Assembly (NCBI RefSeq): GCF_041058985.1
Contig: NZ_JBEHZE010000001.1
Coordinates: 868,001 to 932,000 of the forward strand
Origin: Hyphococcus lacteus
GTDB lineage: Bacteria; Pseudomonadota; Alphaproteobacteria; Caulobacterales; Parvularculaceae
Reading direction: 5' to 3'
DNA: 64,000 nt
Under the pieces are notes generated by a model. It had not been told where the DNA came from. It searched no databases and saw nothing but the letters and a program-made list of their open reading frames with translations. Below, one piece after another: positions 26,040 to 35,368 of this stretch. Made by a program: the position numbers and the translations under genes. Each line of letters opens with the position of its first letter. Positions within the stretch are counted from its first letter, which is position 1.

Positions 26040-28706
26040 GTGTCCGGCGCGGAATCCGTAAAAACCTTGCAAGAAGAGCTTTTAGACCAGTCTCCGGGAG
26101 AGATGCCACCACGCCCCCCGACTAATGATGATATCATTGCGATGATGGATGAAGCAGCGTCAAAAGCGCAGAAAACGAAGCCTGACAATGGCAGCTTGAT
26201 CAATGTGGCGACGTTCTGGCTCCTCTGGGCGGGCGTGTTCGTCGCAATCGCGGCAATCGTTTACGTGATTGTAAGTGCGCGGGATTCCGGCGGAACGGGG
26301 TTGGTGCTAGCAGGTGGGCTCGCCTTGTTGATCGCCGTGTTTTTAACTGGTGCGGCGCTTAAAATGTTCTCGCCGGTGTTGGCCGCAGGGGTGATGTTGC
26401 GGCGTGTGACCGGTAAGCGCCCCGCTGAAGCGGTTGAGTTGGCGGGCGCTGAAATTTTGAGTGCGCTTGGATTAGCGGAACGTGTTCTCGATGCCGATAT
26501 TGATGCGCGGTTGGTTGCGCGCCGTGACGGTGTGGTGACCTATGCCAACCGCGCTTATTCGCAGCTAGCGAAAGAGGCGGGCGTGATGGGCCCTGCGGGA
26601 CTTCCACCGCGTATTGACCGGTTGTTTGCTCAACAAGGCGCAGAGGCCACCAAAGTTTTCCGTCTTTGCAAAGCTGCAAAAAGCGCGGAATCCGCTGAAG
26701 AAATTATCTATCAAACGATGGGCCTTCAAGGCGGTGGTGACCGTCGTCGCTTTGAGGTCAGTGTACGCCCTATTCGCGGGGCGGACGAACATGTGGTTTG
26801 GCGGCTGAGAGAGCTTCCGGTCGAAGAGGCTGAACGCGATAGTTTGGCAGCTGCATATGCAGATTTGCCGCGTCCGGTCTTTGCGCTTGAAAAATCGGGC
26901 CAAATTGCATGGGCGAATGCGGTTATGCGGCAAAAGCTGGGCGCAGAACGCGGTGCACTTATTTCGATTGATGATGTTGTGCTGGGGGAGACGAGTGATC
27001 TCATTAGCGGACTTTGGCGAATTGATCGGGCGCCCATTATCGCACAAATACGACGCAAGAATGCCGATCCTGCAGAGGCTAGCTTTTGTGCATTTCGGCG
27101 CGGCGGCGTTGGCGAAGGGTTCGCCTGTGTTGAGCTTACAATTGACGAAGCAGCGGACGAGGTAGAGGACGTTGCGTTATCTGGTGATATTTCTGAATCG
27201 CCTTTCGGGGTTGCAATTATCGAAGGTGAAATTAACCGCGATGGCCGCGTCGTCGAGGCAAATAAAGCATTCACTGATGCGTTTGGCACACAGAAAAAAA
27301 ATGCACCCCTTTCAAAATCCCTGACTGGTGAAACATTAGAAGAATTGGCCGAAGAGATCCGGCGTAAAACCCGCGCGGGTGGCTCTCCGAAAGCGATTGA
27401 AGCAACGGTCGGCACGGGCGTACATGCGCGTACATTTGCGTTGTTTGCGCGGCCAGTGCGGCGGAAGCGTGGTTCATACGGAACGCGCCGTACCCTGCTT
27501 TATACTGTGGACGTTACAGACCGTAAGCAGATGGAAGAGGAATACGCACAAGACCAAAAGTTACGCGGTATCGGTGAGCTAGCGAGTAAGGTCGCGCATG
27601 ATTTCAATAATTATCTTCAAGTGGTTATTGGTCATTGCGAACGGTTGATGTTGAAACACCCGGCTGGCGATCCGGCCTACCAGGACCTTGTTCAAATTAG
27701 AGAAAATGCACAACGCGCAGCAAATACGACTAAACAGCTTTTGGCATTTTCGCGTAAGCAAACGCTGAAAAGCGAAGTTCTTTCTATTACCGAACTTCTC
27801 CGGGATTTCTCACGTTTTCTTACTCGATCTATTAGCGAGAAAGTCAAACTGGAACTGGTCAATGGTCGCGCCCTGCCATCGATCAAGGTGGATCGCCATC
27901 AGCTGGAAACGGCTATCATGAATCTTGCGGTAAATGCCCGTGATGCGATGGGCTCCAATGGTGGGACGTTGACCATTCGTACACAATGTATTTTGGCGGC
28001 GGACGTAAAGTCACGCGAAGTTGTGGGGCTTCTTGACCAAGACTATGTCCTGATCGAAATAGCCGACACAGGGCCAGGAATCCCGCAAGAAATCGCGGAC
28101 AAAGTTTTTGATCCGTTTTTCACCACAAAAGAATCCGGCAAAGGAACGGGCCTTGGGCTTTCGACCGTCTATGGGATTGTGCGTCAACTCGACGGCGTGA
28201 TTGCGCTGAAAGCTACAGAAAACAAAGGCGCGACATTTGAGATCTATCTTCCGGCCTATGACGCCGAGGAAAATACTGATGAGGTGCAAGCCGCGCCGGT
28301 ACCGCGCAAGGAACCACAGGACCTAACGGGTGCCGGGCGGATTTTGATTGTAGAAGACGAAGACCCCGTGAGAAACTTTGTTGTCGCGACACTTGGTGAC
28401 TGCGGCTATGAAATTAGCGAAGCTGAAGATGGTGATGAAGCGCTTGAAATTCTTGAAGAAGATCAGGACTTCGATTTGATTATTTCTGATGTCATGATGC
28501 CCGTTCTGGATGGCCCGTCGATGGTGGCGCAAGCGCGTGAAAAACTGGGTATTCAGTCAAAAGTTATTTTCATGTCTGGCTATGCAGAAGCAGCTGTGCG
28601 AGAGCAGCTCGATATGATTGATGGTGCGGGTTATATTCAAAAGCCATTCACTCTCAAAGGGATTGCGGTTGCGGTGAAAGAAACGCTCTATCCCGTAGAG
28701 GACTGA
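26040..28706 (+). CDS. cckA: Cell-cycle hybrid histidine kinase CckA
   Basis: 888 residues. Two N-terminal membrane helices (roughly residues 52-105) are followed by PAS-like regions (about 150-500), the phospho-acceptor domain with His520 in KVAHDFNNYLQVV, an HATPase domain (NLAVNARDAM, ADTGPGIPQ, GKGTGLGLSTVYGIV) and a receiver with Asp817 in IISDVMMPVLDG. The HDFNN box and this order are diagnostic of CckA, which passes phosphate through ChpT to CtrA. The start is inferred to be GTG at 26040 with GGAG 9 nt upstream. Confidence 0.94.
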   Translation: MSGAESVKTLQEELLDQSPGEMPPRPPTNDDIIAMMDEAASKAQKTKPDNGSLINVATFWLLWAGVFVAIAAIVYVIVSARDSGGTGLVLAGGLALLIAVFLTGAALKMFSPVLAAGVMLRRVTGKRPAEAVELAGAEILSALGLAERVLDADIDARLVARRDGVVTYANRAYSQLAKEAGVMGPAGLPPRIDRLFAQQGAEATKVFRLCKAAKSAESAEEIIYQTMGLQGGGDRRRFEVSVRPIRGADEHVVWRLRELPVEEAERDSLAAAYADLPRPVFALEKSGQIAWANAVMRQKLGAERGALISIDDVVLGETSDLISGLWRIDRAPIIAQIRRKNADPAEASFCAFRRGGVGEGFACVELTIDEAADEVEDVALSGDISESPFGVAIIEGEINRDGRVVEANKAFTDAFGTQKKNAPLSKSLTGETLEELAEEIRRKTRAGGSPKAIEATVGTGVHARTFALFARPVRRKRGSYGTRRTLLYTVDVTDRKQMEEEYAQDQKLRGIGELASKVAHDFNNYLQVVIGHCERLMLKHPAGDPAYQDLVQIRENAQRAANTTKQLLAFSRKQTLKSEVLSITELLRDFSRFLTRSISEKVKLELVNGRALPSIKVDRHQLETAIMNLAVNARDAMGSNGGTLTIRTQCILAADVKSREVVGLLDQDYVLIEIADTGPGIPQEIADKVFDPFFTTKESGKGTGLGLSTVYGIVRQLDGVIALKATENKGATFEIYLPAYDAEENTDEVQAAPVPRKEPQDLTGAGRILIVEDEDPVRNFVVATLGDCGYEISEAEDGDEALEILEEDQDFDLIISDVMMPVLDGPSMVAQAREKLGIQSKVIFMSGYAEAAVREQLDMIDGAGYIQKPFTLKGIAVAVKETLYPVED

Positions 28707-28770
28707 TTTTATATTACGATGTCTGGCGGGCATCACTTTGAAAACGAAAAAGCGTAGATAGGGCGGCTTA

Positions 28771-29496
28771 ATGCGGCAGATAGTATTTGACCTTGAGACA
28801 ACCGGTTTCAAATTCGCTGAAGGGCACAGAATTGTTGAAATCGGCGCTGTTGAAATGGTCAACGGTGCTGTCACGGGCCAGAATTTCCACACCTATGTGA
28901 ACCCCGAGCGCGACATGCCCGATGGCGCTTATAAAGTACACGGACTTTCTGCAGCGTTTTTGAGCGATAAAAAAATATTCACAGACAAAGACGTCGCGCC
29001 TGCGTTTTTGGAATTTGTTGGCGACTCACAATTGGTTGCTCACAACGGAATTGGTTTTGACCTCCCGTTTTTGAATGCTGAACTTGCGGCGGCGCGCTTA
29101 CCTGTTCTCAACAAAGACAATATTGTTGATACGCTACATATTGCCCGGCGCAAATTTCCCGGATCGCCGGCCAGTCTTGATGCGTTATGTGCGCGGTTTG
29201 GTATTGATACCTCGACCCGTGAACGTGATGGCCATGGGGCGTTGCTCGATTCGAAATTGCTCGCTGCTGTTTATATCGAATTGACGGGTGGCGCGCAGGC
29301 AGGCCTCGACTTCAAACGCGATGATAGCGAGAGCGCAAGTAGCAACGGTATGAAAGTAAATCGTGCACCGGCGCGGCAACGGCCAAAGCCGCTCGCGTCA
29401 TTTGTTACTGAAAATGAAAAATCGGCCCATGACGCTTTCATCGCCGAGATGGGCGAGGAAAGCGTTTGGTGCCGGATCGTTAAAGCAGACGCTTAG
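28771..29496 (+). CDS. dnaQ: DNA polymerase III subunit epsilon (3'-5' proofreading exonuclease)
   Basis: 241 residues, a DEDDh exonuclease. ExoI is FDLETTGF (Asp7, Glu9), ExoII is VAHNGIGFDLPFL, and ExoIII is GHGALLDSKLLAAVY with the catalytic His and Asp. It proofreads within the replicative polymerase. The C-terminal tail, rich in Lys/Arg/Pro with PKPLASF, likely binds the polymerase and clamp. It follows cckA by 64 bp and overlaps the convergent secB stop. Confidence 0.95.
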   Translation: MRQIVFDLETTGFKFAEGHRIVEIGAVEMVNGAVTGQNFHTYVNPERDMPDGAYKVHGLSAAFLSDKKIFTDKDVAPAFLEFVGDSQLVAHNGIGFDLPFLNAELAAARLPVLNKDNIVDTLHIARRKFPGSPASLDALCARFGIDTSTRERDGHGALLDSKLLAAVYIELTGGAQAGLDFKRDDSESASSNGMKVNRAPARQRPKPLASFVTENEKSAHDAFIAEMGEESVWCRIVKADA

Positions 29497-30014
29497 TTTA
29501 CAGGCGTCGCTTGTTCGCCATTACCATTACCTTGTTCAGCGGCACGTCGCTGTTGGTTGGCAATATAGATCCCCATGAAGTCGATTGGCTCGAGCATCAA
29601 AGGCGGGAAGTTCCCGTTGCGGGTCGCATCGGCAACAATCTGACGCATGAACGGGAACAATAGGCGCGGACACTCAACCAGCATCACCATTTCAAGTTGT
29701 TCACGCGGAACGTTAGTGATTTCGAAAACGCCAGCATATGTCGCTTCGACCACGAACATTGCTTCGCCATCTTCGCGATTGGCGCGGGCGGCGACCGATA
29801 GCTCGATCTCGTACTGGTTCGGATTTAAAGCGCGACCCTGAACATCGACATTGACTTCGATTTTTGGCGTGGAATTTGACTGATAAACTGCGGGCGCATG
29901 TGGGTTCTCAAAGGACAAATCCTTCAGATATTGCGCAAGAACTGTCAGTGCTGGTGCGGTTTGCTGGCCTTCTGGACCGGCGGCATTATTCGGATTAGCA
30001 GGCGTATCGGACAT
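29493..30014 (-). CDS. secB: Protein-export chaperone SecB
   Basis: 173 residues. The core LTVLAQYLKDLSFENPHAP and the SPFxR-like region LLFPFMRQIVADATRNGNFPPLMLEPIDF are characteristic. SecB keeps exported precursors unfolded and hands them to SecA. The acidic, Asn/Gln-rich N- and C-termini are probably disordered. The start at 30014 is chosen because the upstream in-frame part is not SecB-like. Neighbour of dnaQ, fxsA and the Tim44 gene, a conserved alphaproteobacterial group. Confidence 0.93.
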   Translation of the reverse strand: MSDTPANPNNAAGPEGQQTAPALTVLAQYLKDLSFENPHAPAVYQSNSTPKIEVNVDVQGRALNPNQYEIELSVAARANREDGEAMFVVEATYAGVFEITNVPREQLEMVMLVECPRLLFPFMRQIVADATRNGNFPPLMLEPIDFMGIYIANQQRRAAEQGNGNGEQATPVN

Positions 30015-30126
30015 GAGATTGTTCCGTTTTTTGTCATCTTTTGAAAGAGCGCGCTCATTACACGCCCTTAAAGGAAGCTGCAACCCGGGCAACGGCCCAG
30101 CGGAAGCAACGGCGAGGTGAGGAGGC

Positions 30127-30513
30127 TTAACGCATTAAATCATCATGACGAACGACGCGCGCTCTGATCATTCGAAGGGCAATACGCGCGAGTGAACGCC
30201 GAATTGGCGGCACCAAAAGCAAAAATCCGGCAGCATCGGTAAGGAAGCCGGGGGTCATCAAGAGTGGGGCTGCCACAATTAATAATGCGCCATCGACCAC
30301 CGAATCGACAGGTAGTCGCCCGGTCTGAAGGTCATTATGGGCCGCATTTAACGCAGCCAAACCCTGCATTTTAATGAGGAATCCGCCAAGAAAAGCGGTA
30401 AAAACACAGGCCAGAAGGACCGGCAAAACCCCAAAAGCATTGCCAGCGGCCAATAAGACCGAAATTTCTGCAATTGGGCCGATAATAAAAAGCGCTAGGA
30501 GGATAAACAGCAT
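30127..30513 (-). CDS. fxsA: FxsA family membrane protein
   Basis: 128 residues with the FxsA pattern: an N-terminal hydrophobic segment (LLALFIIGPIAEISVLLAAG), a second one (VLLACVFTAFLGGFLIKMQG), GRLPVDSVVDGALLIVAAPLLMTPGFLTDAAG and LLVPPIRRSLAR. The C-terminus is Arg-rich and cytosolic. In E. coli FxsA relieves exclusion of phage T7; its normal role is unknown. It diverges from the Tim44-domain gene. Confidence 0.9.
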   Translation of the reverse strand: MLFILLALFIIGPIAEISVLLAAGNAFGVLPVLLACVFTAFLGGFLIKMQGLAALNAAHNDLQTGRLPVDSVVDGALLIVAAPLLMTPGFLTDAAGFLLLVPPIRRSLARIALRMIRARVVRHDDLMR

Positions 30514-30597
30514 GATGCTCCGGGTGTATTCTGTTCAATGGCTCCTATATAGAGTGCGCTTTGGTAATATTAAGGTTTGAAGGCGATATTGGACGAT

Positions 30598-31233
30598 ATG
30601 GATCCAGTTCTTCTCTTTTTCGCCGGTGTGGCGGCGTTTGTAATCTTTCGTTTGATCTCTGTGATGGGCACTCGTACGGGCCACGAACAGAGCCACGATC
30701 TTGAGTCTATCCAGCGCGCGTCCCAAAAACGCGCCGATGATGAGCCTCAGGACCATGTGGATGAGGTTGTGGTCCGTAAGCCAGTATCTGAACAGGCTCG
30801 GGCTTTGCGCGAAGCTGACCCGACCTTTGACGAGGCGGAGTTTTTGGCAGGTGCACGCAGCGCATATGAAATGATTATTGAGTCATTTGCCTCAGGTGAC
30901 CTCAAATCAATCCGCAGCTTTCTAAATAGCTCGGTCTATGATGCTTTTAAGGGCGCAGTGGTGGAACGCGACGCTGCGGGATACACATCAGACCTAAAAT
31001 TTGTCGGTATTGAACGCGCAGCGATCATCGATAGTGCAGTCGAAGGTGACAATTTGGTTGCGATCGTAGAGTTCGCATCAAACCAGGTTCGAGTGACGCG
31101 CGACCGTGATGGCGAGGTTGTTGACGGCGACTCCAATCGGATTGATCTTGTCAAAGACCGATGGAAGTTTTCTCGCAAACGCGCCAGCAATGATCCCAAC
31201 TGGATGTTGGTTGCCACCGGTGGCACTGAATAA
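30598..31233 (+). CDS. Tim44-like domain membrane protein
   Basis: 211 residues. One N-terminal membrane anchor (MDPVLLFFAGVAAFVIFRLISVMG) is followed by a charged linker and a Tim44-like domain (FDEAEFLAGARSAYEMIIESFASGDLKSIRSFL, then a beta-rich part ending RDRWKFSRKR-like and DPNWMLVATGG). Alphaproteobacterial members (TimA) are relatives of mitochondrial Tim44; the proposed role is in membrane protein handling. In-frame TTG codons upstream make the start uncertain; the ATG at 30598 puts the anchor at the N-terminus. Confidence 0.88.
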   Translation: MDPVLLFFAGVAAFVIFRLISVMGTRTGHEQSHDLESIQRASQKRADDEPQDHVDEVVVRKPVSEQARALREADPTFDEAEFLAGARSAYEMIIESFASGDLKSIRSFLNSSVYDAFKGAVVERDAAGYTSDLKFVGIERAAIIDSAVEGDNLVAIVEFASNQVRVTRDRDGEVVDGDSNRIDLVKDRWKFSRKRASNDPNWMLVATGGTE

Positions 31234-31353
31234 TTTGAAAATGCATTGCGACAAATTGCGGTCTGGTCGATAAATATCAGACAGCTGCGTTTAGTTTATT
31301 GTGACCTGCGGAAGTCACTGTAACCGCTTTGCGCAAATTGATCCTGATAGGGA

Positions 31354-32712
31354 ATGCAGACCGTGATTTCATCGACAGGAACTTTGTTGCGATTGTTTCT
31401 GGCTGGGGCGCTGTTGATTGCGGCGGCAGCGGCGGTGTTGGTTTTTACAGGCATTATTCCGGCTTATTATGAACGAGAATTTTCTGATGATGATTTTGGT
31501 CCGGCCAGTCTAGAGTTTAGTCTTGCAACCTATGACGACATTGATGGTTGGCGCGGTGACGACCCGACCGAGGCGCTTAGCGCGTTTATGCGTTCGTGCG
31601 AAATTTTTGAAAAACTCAGTGCTGAAACTGCGGCAAATCCATTAGAAAATAAGGCATTAACCGGTGTAGCGCTTGGCGGCACAGTCGCTGATTGGCAACG
31701 CCCCTGCCATGAAGCGCGTGCCCTGACGGTTAGCGCCTACAGTGATCCTTCGATTCGCCGCGGCGCTATTCGGAAGTTTTTTGAATTTCACTTTCAGCCG
31801 ATCAAGGTCCATGTAAAGCACGTTCCGTTGCCGGATGGCCCAGCACGGCGTGCGGAGCCAAAAATCGAAGAAATAGGTGTTTTCACAGGATATTACGAAC
31901 CGGTATATTCGGCCTCTCATTCCCAAACGGAGCGTTTTTCTGCACCACTTCTTCCGCGTCCAGATGATTTGGTAGAAGTCGATTTAGGGAAGTTCCGCGA
32001 TACCTTAAAAGGAGAGCGAATTGCGGGTCGCCTCATCGGGAATCGTCTTGACCCTTATGATGATCGGCGTGCAATTGAGAAAGGTAACGTGCCTGATGAG
32101 CCGATTGCATGGCTCGACCCGAACGATCTTTTCTTTTTGCAAATTCAAGGATCGGGACGTTTGGTTTTTGAAGAAGGTGAGAATATCCGTGTTGGTTATG
32201 CCGGCCAGAACGGACACGCATATACCGCGATTGGCCGGGTCATGGTTCAACGAGAAATTATGCCGCTTGAGGCTGTTTCAATGCAGTCGATTCGGCAATG
32301 GCTTGATGATGCCTCACCAGAGGATGCCCAGGCCCTTCGCGAAGAAAATGCGTCATATGTGTTTTTCAACCGGCTTGATCAGGTTGCGCCTGAACTGGGC
32401 CCGCTGGGCGCGCAAGGCGCGTCTCTGACGCCCGGTCGGTCGTTGGCTGTGGATCGTCGTTATTATCCGCTTGGGATGCCTGTTTGGGTCGATATCGAGC
32501 CTCAAGAGGGCAGTAAGCCGTTAAGGCGACTAATGATTGCTCAGGATACTGGCGGTGCCATTCGCGGCCCGATCCGGGGCGATTATTTCTGGGGTTCGGG
32601 CGATGAGGCCGCGGCGATGGCGGGCGGCATGAACGCCAAAGGAAAAATGGTCATTTTGCTACCGCGTCGGTTGGCCGAAACACTACAACTTCGTGGGCGG
32701 AAACCATCGTGA
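31354..32712 (+). CDS. mltA: Membrane-bound lytic murein transglycosylase A (MltA)
   Basis: 452 residues. An N-terminal hydrophobic anchor (LFLAGALLIAAAAAVLVF) without a lipobox is followed by the MltA barrel: GVFTGYYEPVY, WLDPNDLFFLQIQGSGRLVF, VGYAGQNGHAYTAIGRVM. The 3D domain at the C-terminus (RLMIAQDTGGAIRGPIRGDYFWG) carries the catalytic Asp. It cleaves glycan strands to 1,6-anhydro-muropeptides. A GTG nine bases in has better Shine-Dalgarno spacing, so the start may be 31363. Its stop overlaps the next start (GTGA). Confidence 0.93.
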   Translation: MQTVISSTGTLLRLFLAGALLIAAAAAVLVFTGIIPAYYEREFSDDDFGPASLEFSLATYDDIDGWRGDDPTEALSAFMRSCEIFEKLSAETAANPLENKALTGVALGGTVADWQRPCHEARALTVSAYSDPSIRRGAIRKFFEFHFQPIKVHVKHVPLPDGPARRAEPKIEEIGVFTGYYEPVYSASHSQTERFSAPLLPRPDDLVEVDLGKFRDTLKGERIAGRLIGNRLDPYDDRRAIEKGNVPDEPIAWLDPNDLFFLQIQGSGRLVFEEGENIRVGYAGQNGHAYTAIGRVMVQREIMPLEAVSMQSIRQWLDDASPEDAQALREENASYVFFNRLDQVAPELGPLGAQGASLTPGRSLAVDRRYYPLGMPVWVDIEPQEGSKPLRRLMIAQDTGGAIRGPIRGDYFWGSGDEAAAMAGGMNAKGKMVILLPRRLAETLQLRGRKPS

Positions 32713-33287
32713 AGCGTCGTCGTCACCTGTCTGCCGAAGAAGAAGCGCTTTGGCGAAAAGTGACCAAAGAAGTCACCACATATCGACCCCAAAAAGCATC
32801 AGAAAAGCCATTGGTTTCGTCACCGCAACGATCAATTTCAAAGCCATCGCGGGGCCATAACCCGCCAGTTCCGCAGGTAACACGGTCACCGGGTCAACAA
32901 AGCCCCTTACCCAGTCCGATTGGGGCTGGAGACCCCCGGCTAGATCGTTTGGCCAGCCGCGGACGAATCTCTATTGATGCGGTTTTAGACCTTCATGGTC
33001 ACAATCAGGTCACTGCACGGATTGTGCTCCATAATTTCATCCGCGAAGGTCATGCGCGCGGCGCGCGGTGTGTTTTGGTGATTACCGGCAAAGGGGGGCC
33101 GGTTTCTGGCGGCTTGCTGAAGCCGAGGGATGGCAACGAGTTCGCGGGTGCTGGGCGTGGAATATTGCGCGGACGCTTTCAAGATTGGCTCAGCGAAGAC
33201 CCAGTGCGGCGGTTGATCTCGCGATCAAGCACAGCCCATCAGCGTCATGGTGGAAGTGGTGCGTTTTACGTCTTCCTCAAACGCTAG
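32709..33287 (+). CDS. Smr-domain protein
   Basis: 192 residues starting with GTG in a 4-bp overlap with mltA. The first 80 residues are basic and Pro/Ser-rich, probably disordered. The Smr domain follows: IDAVLDLHGHNQVTARIVLHNFI with the LDxHG motif, and CVLVITGKGGP. Smr domains act as nucleases on DNA or RNA. About 20 residues after GKG (LLKPRDGNEFAGAGRGILRG) are longer than the usual GxGxL loop. Translationally coupled to mltA, as in many alphaproteobacteria. Confidence 0.88.
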   Translation: MKRRRHLSAEEEALWRKVTKEVTTYRPQKASEKPLVSSPQRSISKPSRGHNPPVPQVTRSPGQQSPLPSPIGAGDPRLDRLASRGRISIDAVLDLHGHNQVTARIVLHNFIREGHARGARCVLVITGKGGPVSGGLLKPRDGNEFAGAGRGILRGRFQDWLSEDPVRRLISRSSTAHQRHGGSGAFYVFLKR

Positions 33288-35167
33288 CCGTTGAGCAAAA
33301 CTTTCCAGACGAAAGTGATCACAATGGCGACTGGCAATACGTAGAAAACAAGAATGCGCGGTAGGCGGATCGCGAAATTTGTTTCGATGAAATCGGCCGC
33401 CCAATCCGAAACGGCTTCGTTCCACCAGCGACGCGGTTTGTGCGCCGGTAATTGGGCTTGTTGAGGGTCAAACGGCATTGCCGCTAAAACTGTTACACCG
33501 CGGTTTTTCCAGCGTTGGAAAGATTTTTTGATTGCACCATTCACGACTGAACCACGCATACGGCGGGTCAGCATTTTCAATGGACCATAGGCAAAATCAT
33601 TTGGGTCGAACTCGATATCGAGAACGATTGAAGATGGTTTGTCGCGTTCGCTATCTTCGTCCAGTCGAACAATTGAATGGCGGACCCCGAAATTCCGAAG
33701 GAAGTTTTCGACATCACCAAGCGAAGCCGCAGTGCTGTCACGGCGAAAACGAAGCATGACACGCACGCCTTGTTCGCCTGTTGCTTGCACAGAAAGCAAT
33801 ATAAATGATGCAAGAGCAATCAGTGTGCCGAATAATATGGCAGATCCTGCTGTTAGGCCAGACAGCCAAGAAAGCTCTCCTGGAAAGCTAAGATTTAGGG
33901 GTGTCGCGGTTAGTAACCCAAAAGCACCCAGCCCGATCAGTGCTGTTGCGGCTGTACCGCCGACATATCCCAACATTTTGGAAAAGCCCGAGCCAATATT
34001 ACCGCGGGGGTTGGAAATAGCTTGCAACCGACGAACCCAGTATGCCGTTTTTGCATCCGTTGTTCGGTAACGGTCCTCAACCAAAGTTTGGTCAGGGTTG
34101 TTCTCGACGACCATGAAGCGCGTTTTAGCGGGTGCCGCGTCATCATAATCATGATCAATTATGACATAATCCGACGAACGCATAGCGACTTCATAGGGAA
34201 GCACCATCGCGAATAGCGGATTGCTTTGTGCGTCGGCACCCAGGGTTGAAACAAACTGAGTTTTGCCAGAAATCGGATCAAACATTGTATTGGTTTGGCG
34301 ATTTGTATTTGCTGACGAACGCGCAAGTCGCGCCAATTCACGATGCGGTTCAACCATTTGCGTTGTCTCGCGCACATCAACACCGATAGCCCGCATTCCA
34401 TCAAGTTTTGATTTGCAGCGGCGTGCTGATTCAGGGCCAGCGAATACAACATCAATTCGGTCACGGATAAGTTTCTGATCCGACATATCGATGGGTAAGC
34501 CGGCCCGGGGGCTTTCGTTGGCGTATTCGCCAGAGGGCGCGTTATCGCTGCCAGAGTCTAATAGGCCCCATGATTTTCGGAAACGGCGCTGTAGTGATGA
34601 AAAGCCAGTGCCCGGGTGCGATGACTGAATGATGTCATAAAGTTGCGATTCATGAACCGCGAGGCAAAGCTTGTCTGTGGCTTCAACTTGATCAACGCCC
34701 AATAACGTGAATTGGCTCGCCATGGCGCGAAGCGCTTCAAAGTCGTAACCCGTATACGGATGATAAAATGGGATAACAGCAAAATCTGCTGTATCCTGTT
34801 TGACCGCCATCAAGGACTGTTCCTTGGTCCGCAGCGGCATTGTTTGTGCGACGTTGTAATCGAATTTGTTATTGGTGCTGGCTTTCTCGAATTCGCGCTC
34901 AACCCGAGAATTGACTGCGCCTAGCCCGGCGTCCGGAACATTGCCGTATTCGCGTGCCCGACGGAGAAATGAATCCGTCGCTTGATAACCAAACCCCCAC
35001 TCCTCGCCTGTGAAAGCAATTTTTGGACGCTTTTTGCCATTCTCAAGCGGGCCGCGATTGCCGCTACCAGTTGTTTCTTGAGGTTTGTCCGCAAAACGAG
35101 GATCAGCGTCCTCCGCAAAGGACATCATGGATCGTCGCTTCCAGGTACGTGCCGCGCCGTCAGCCAT
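33284..35167 (-). CDS. Membrane protein with prephenate-dehydratase-like (PDT) domain and ACT-like region
   Basis: 627 residues, convergent with the Smr gene. Residues about 48-355 follow the PDT pattern: PKIAFTGEEWGFGYQA, TADFAVIPFYHPYTGYDFEALRAM, the SSHPGTGFSSLQRRF segment (compare SHPQAL in PDT) and KTRFMVV with Thr349-Arg350-Phe351, the catalytic TRF of PheA. There is extra sequence of about 80 residues before TRF. Two membrane helices (about 398-420 and 436-460) follow, then an ACT-like stretch (VRVMLRFRRDSTAASLGDVENFLRNFGV, IVLDIEFD) and a C-terminal helix (about 603-623). Soluble PheA has no membrane parts. Whether it makes phenylpyruvate or only senses a ligand is unknown. Confidence 0.65.
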   Translation of the reverse strand: MADGAARTWKRRSMMSFAEDADPRFADKPQETTGSGNRGPLENGKKRPKIAFTGEEWGFGYQATDSFLRRAREYGNVPDAGLGAVNSRVEREFEKASTNNKFDYNVAQTMPLRTKEQSLMAVKQDTADFAVIPFYHPYTGYDFEALRAMASQFTLLGVDQVEATDKLCLAVHESQLYDIIQSSHPGTGFSSLQRRFRKSWGLLDSGSDNAPSGEYANESPRAGLPIDMSDQKLIRDRIDVVFAGPESARRCKSKLDGMRAIGVDVRETTQMVEPHRELARLARSSANTNRQTNTMFDPISGKTQFVSTLGADAQSNPLFAMVLPYEVAMRSSDYVIIDHDYDDAAPAKTRFMVVENNPDQTLVEDRYRTTDAKTAYWVRRLQAISNPRGNIGSGFSKMLGYVGGTAATALIGLGAFGLLTATPLNLSFPGELSWLSGLTAGSAILFGTLIALASFILLSVQATGEQGVRVMLRFRRDSTAASLGDVENFLRNFGVRHSIVRLDEDSERDKPSSIVLDIEFDPNDFAYGPLKMLTRRMRGSVVNGAIKKSFQRWKNRGVTVLAAMPFDPQQAQLPAHKPRRWWNEAVSDWAADFIETNFAIRLPRILVFYVLPVAIVITFVWKVLLNG

Positions 35168-35368
35168 GGTAATTCCCCGCTCTTTACCCTCTCACGAGCG
35201 GATAGATTAACCTGTCCTTAACGATCGTGAAAGCCCGGATTTGTGCGTGACCATAGGTCTTTGGGGCTATTTGTGCTGTTTCCGGGGCAAACGGGCAGGA
35301 AATACAACACTATTTCCTGCGGGGCCTTAGAGGAGCGGCAAAATTCGTGATGAAAATTTGGGCCGTTT

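Noticed and set aside
26726..27415. 229-residue open frame antisense to cckA
   Set aside because: It is a mirror of codon bias in cckA, Ser/Arg-rich with no start signal or recognisable motif.
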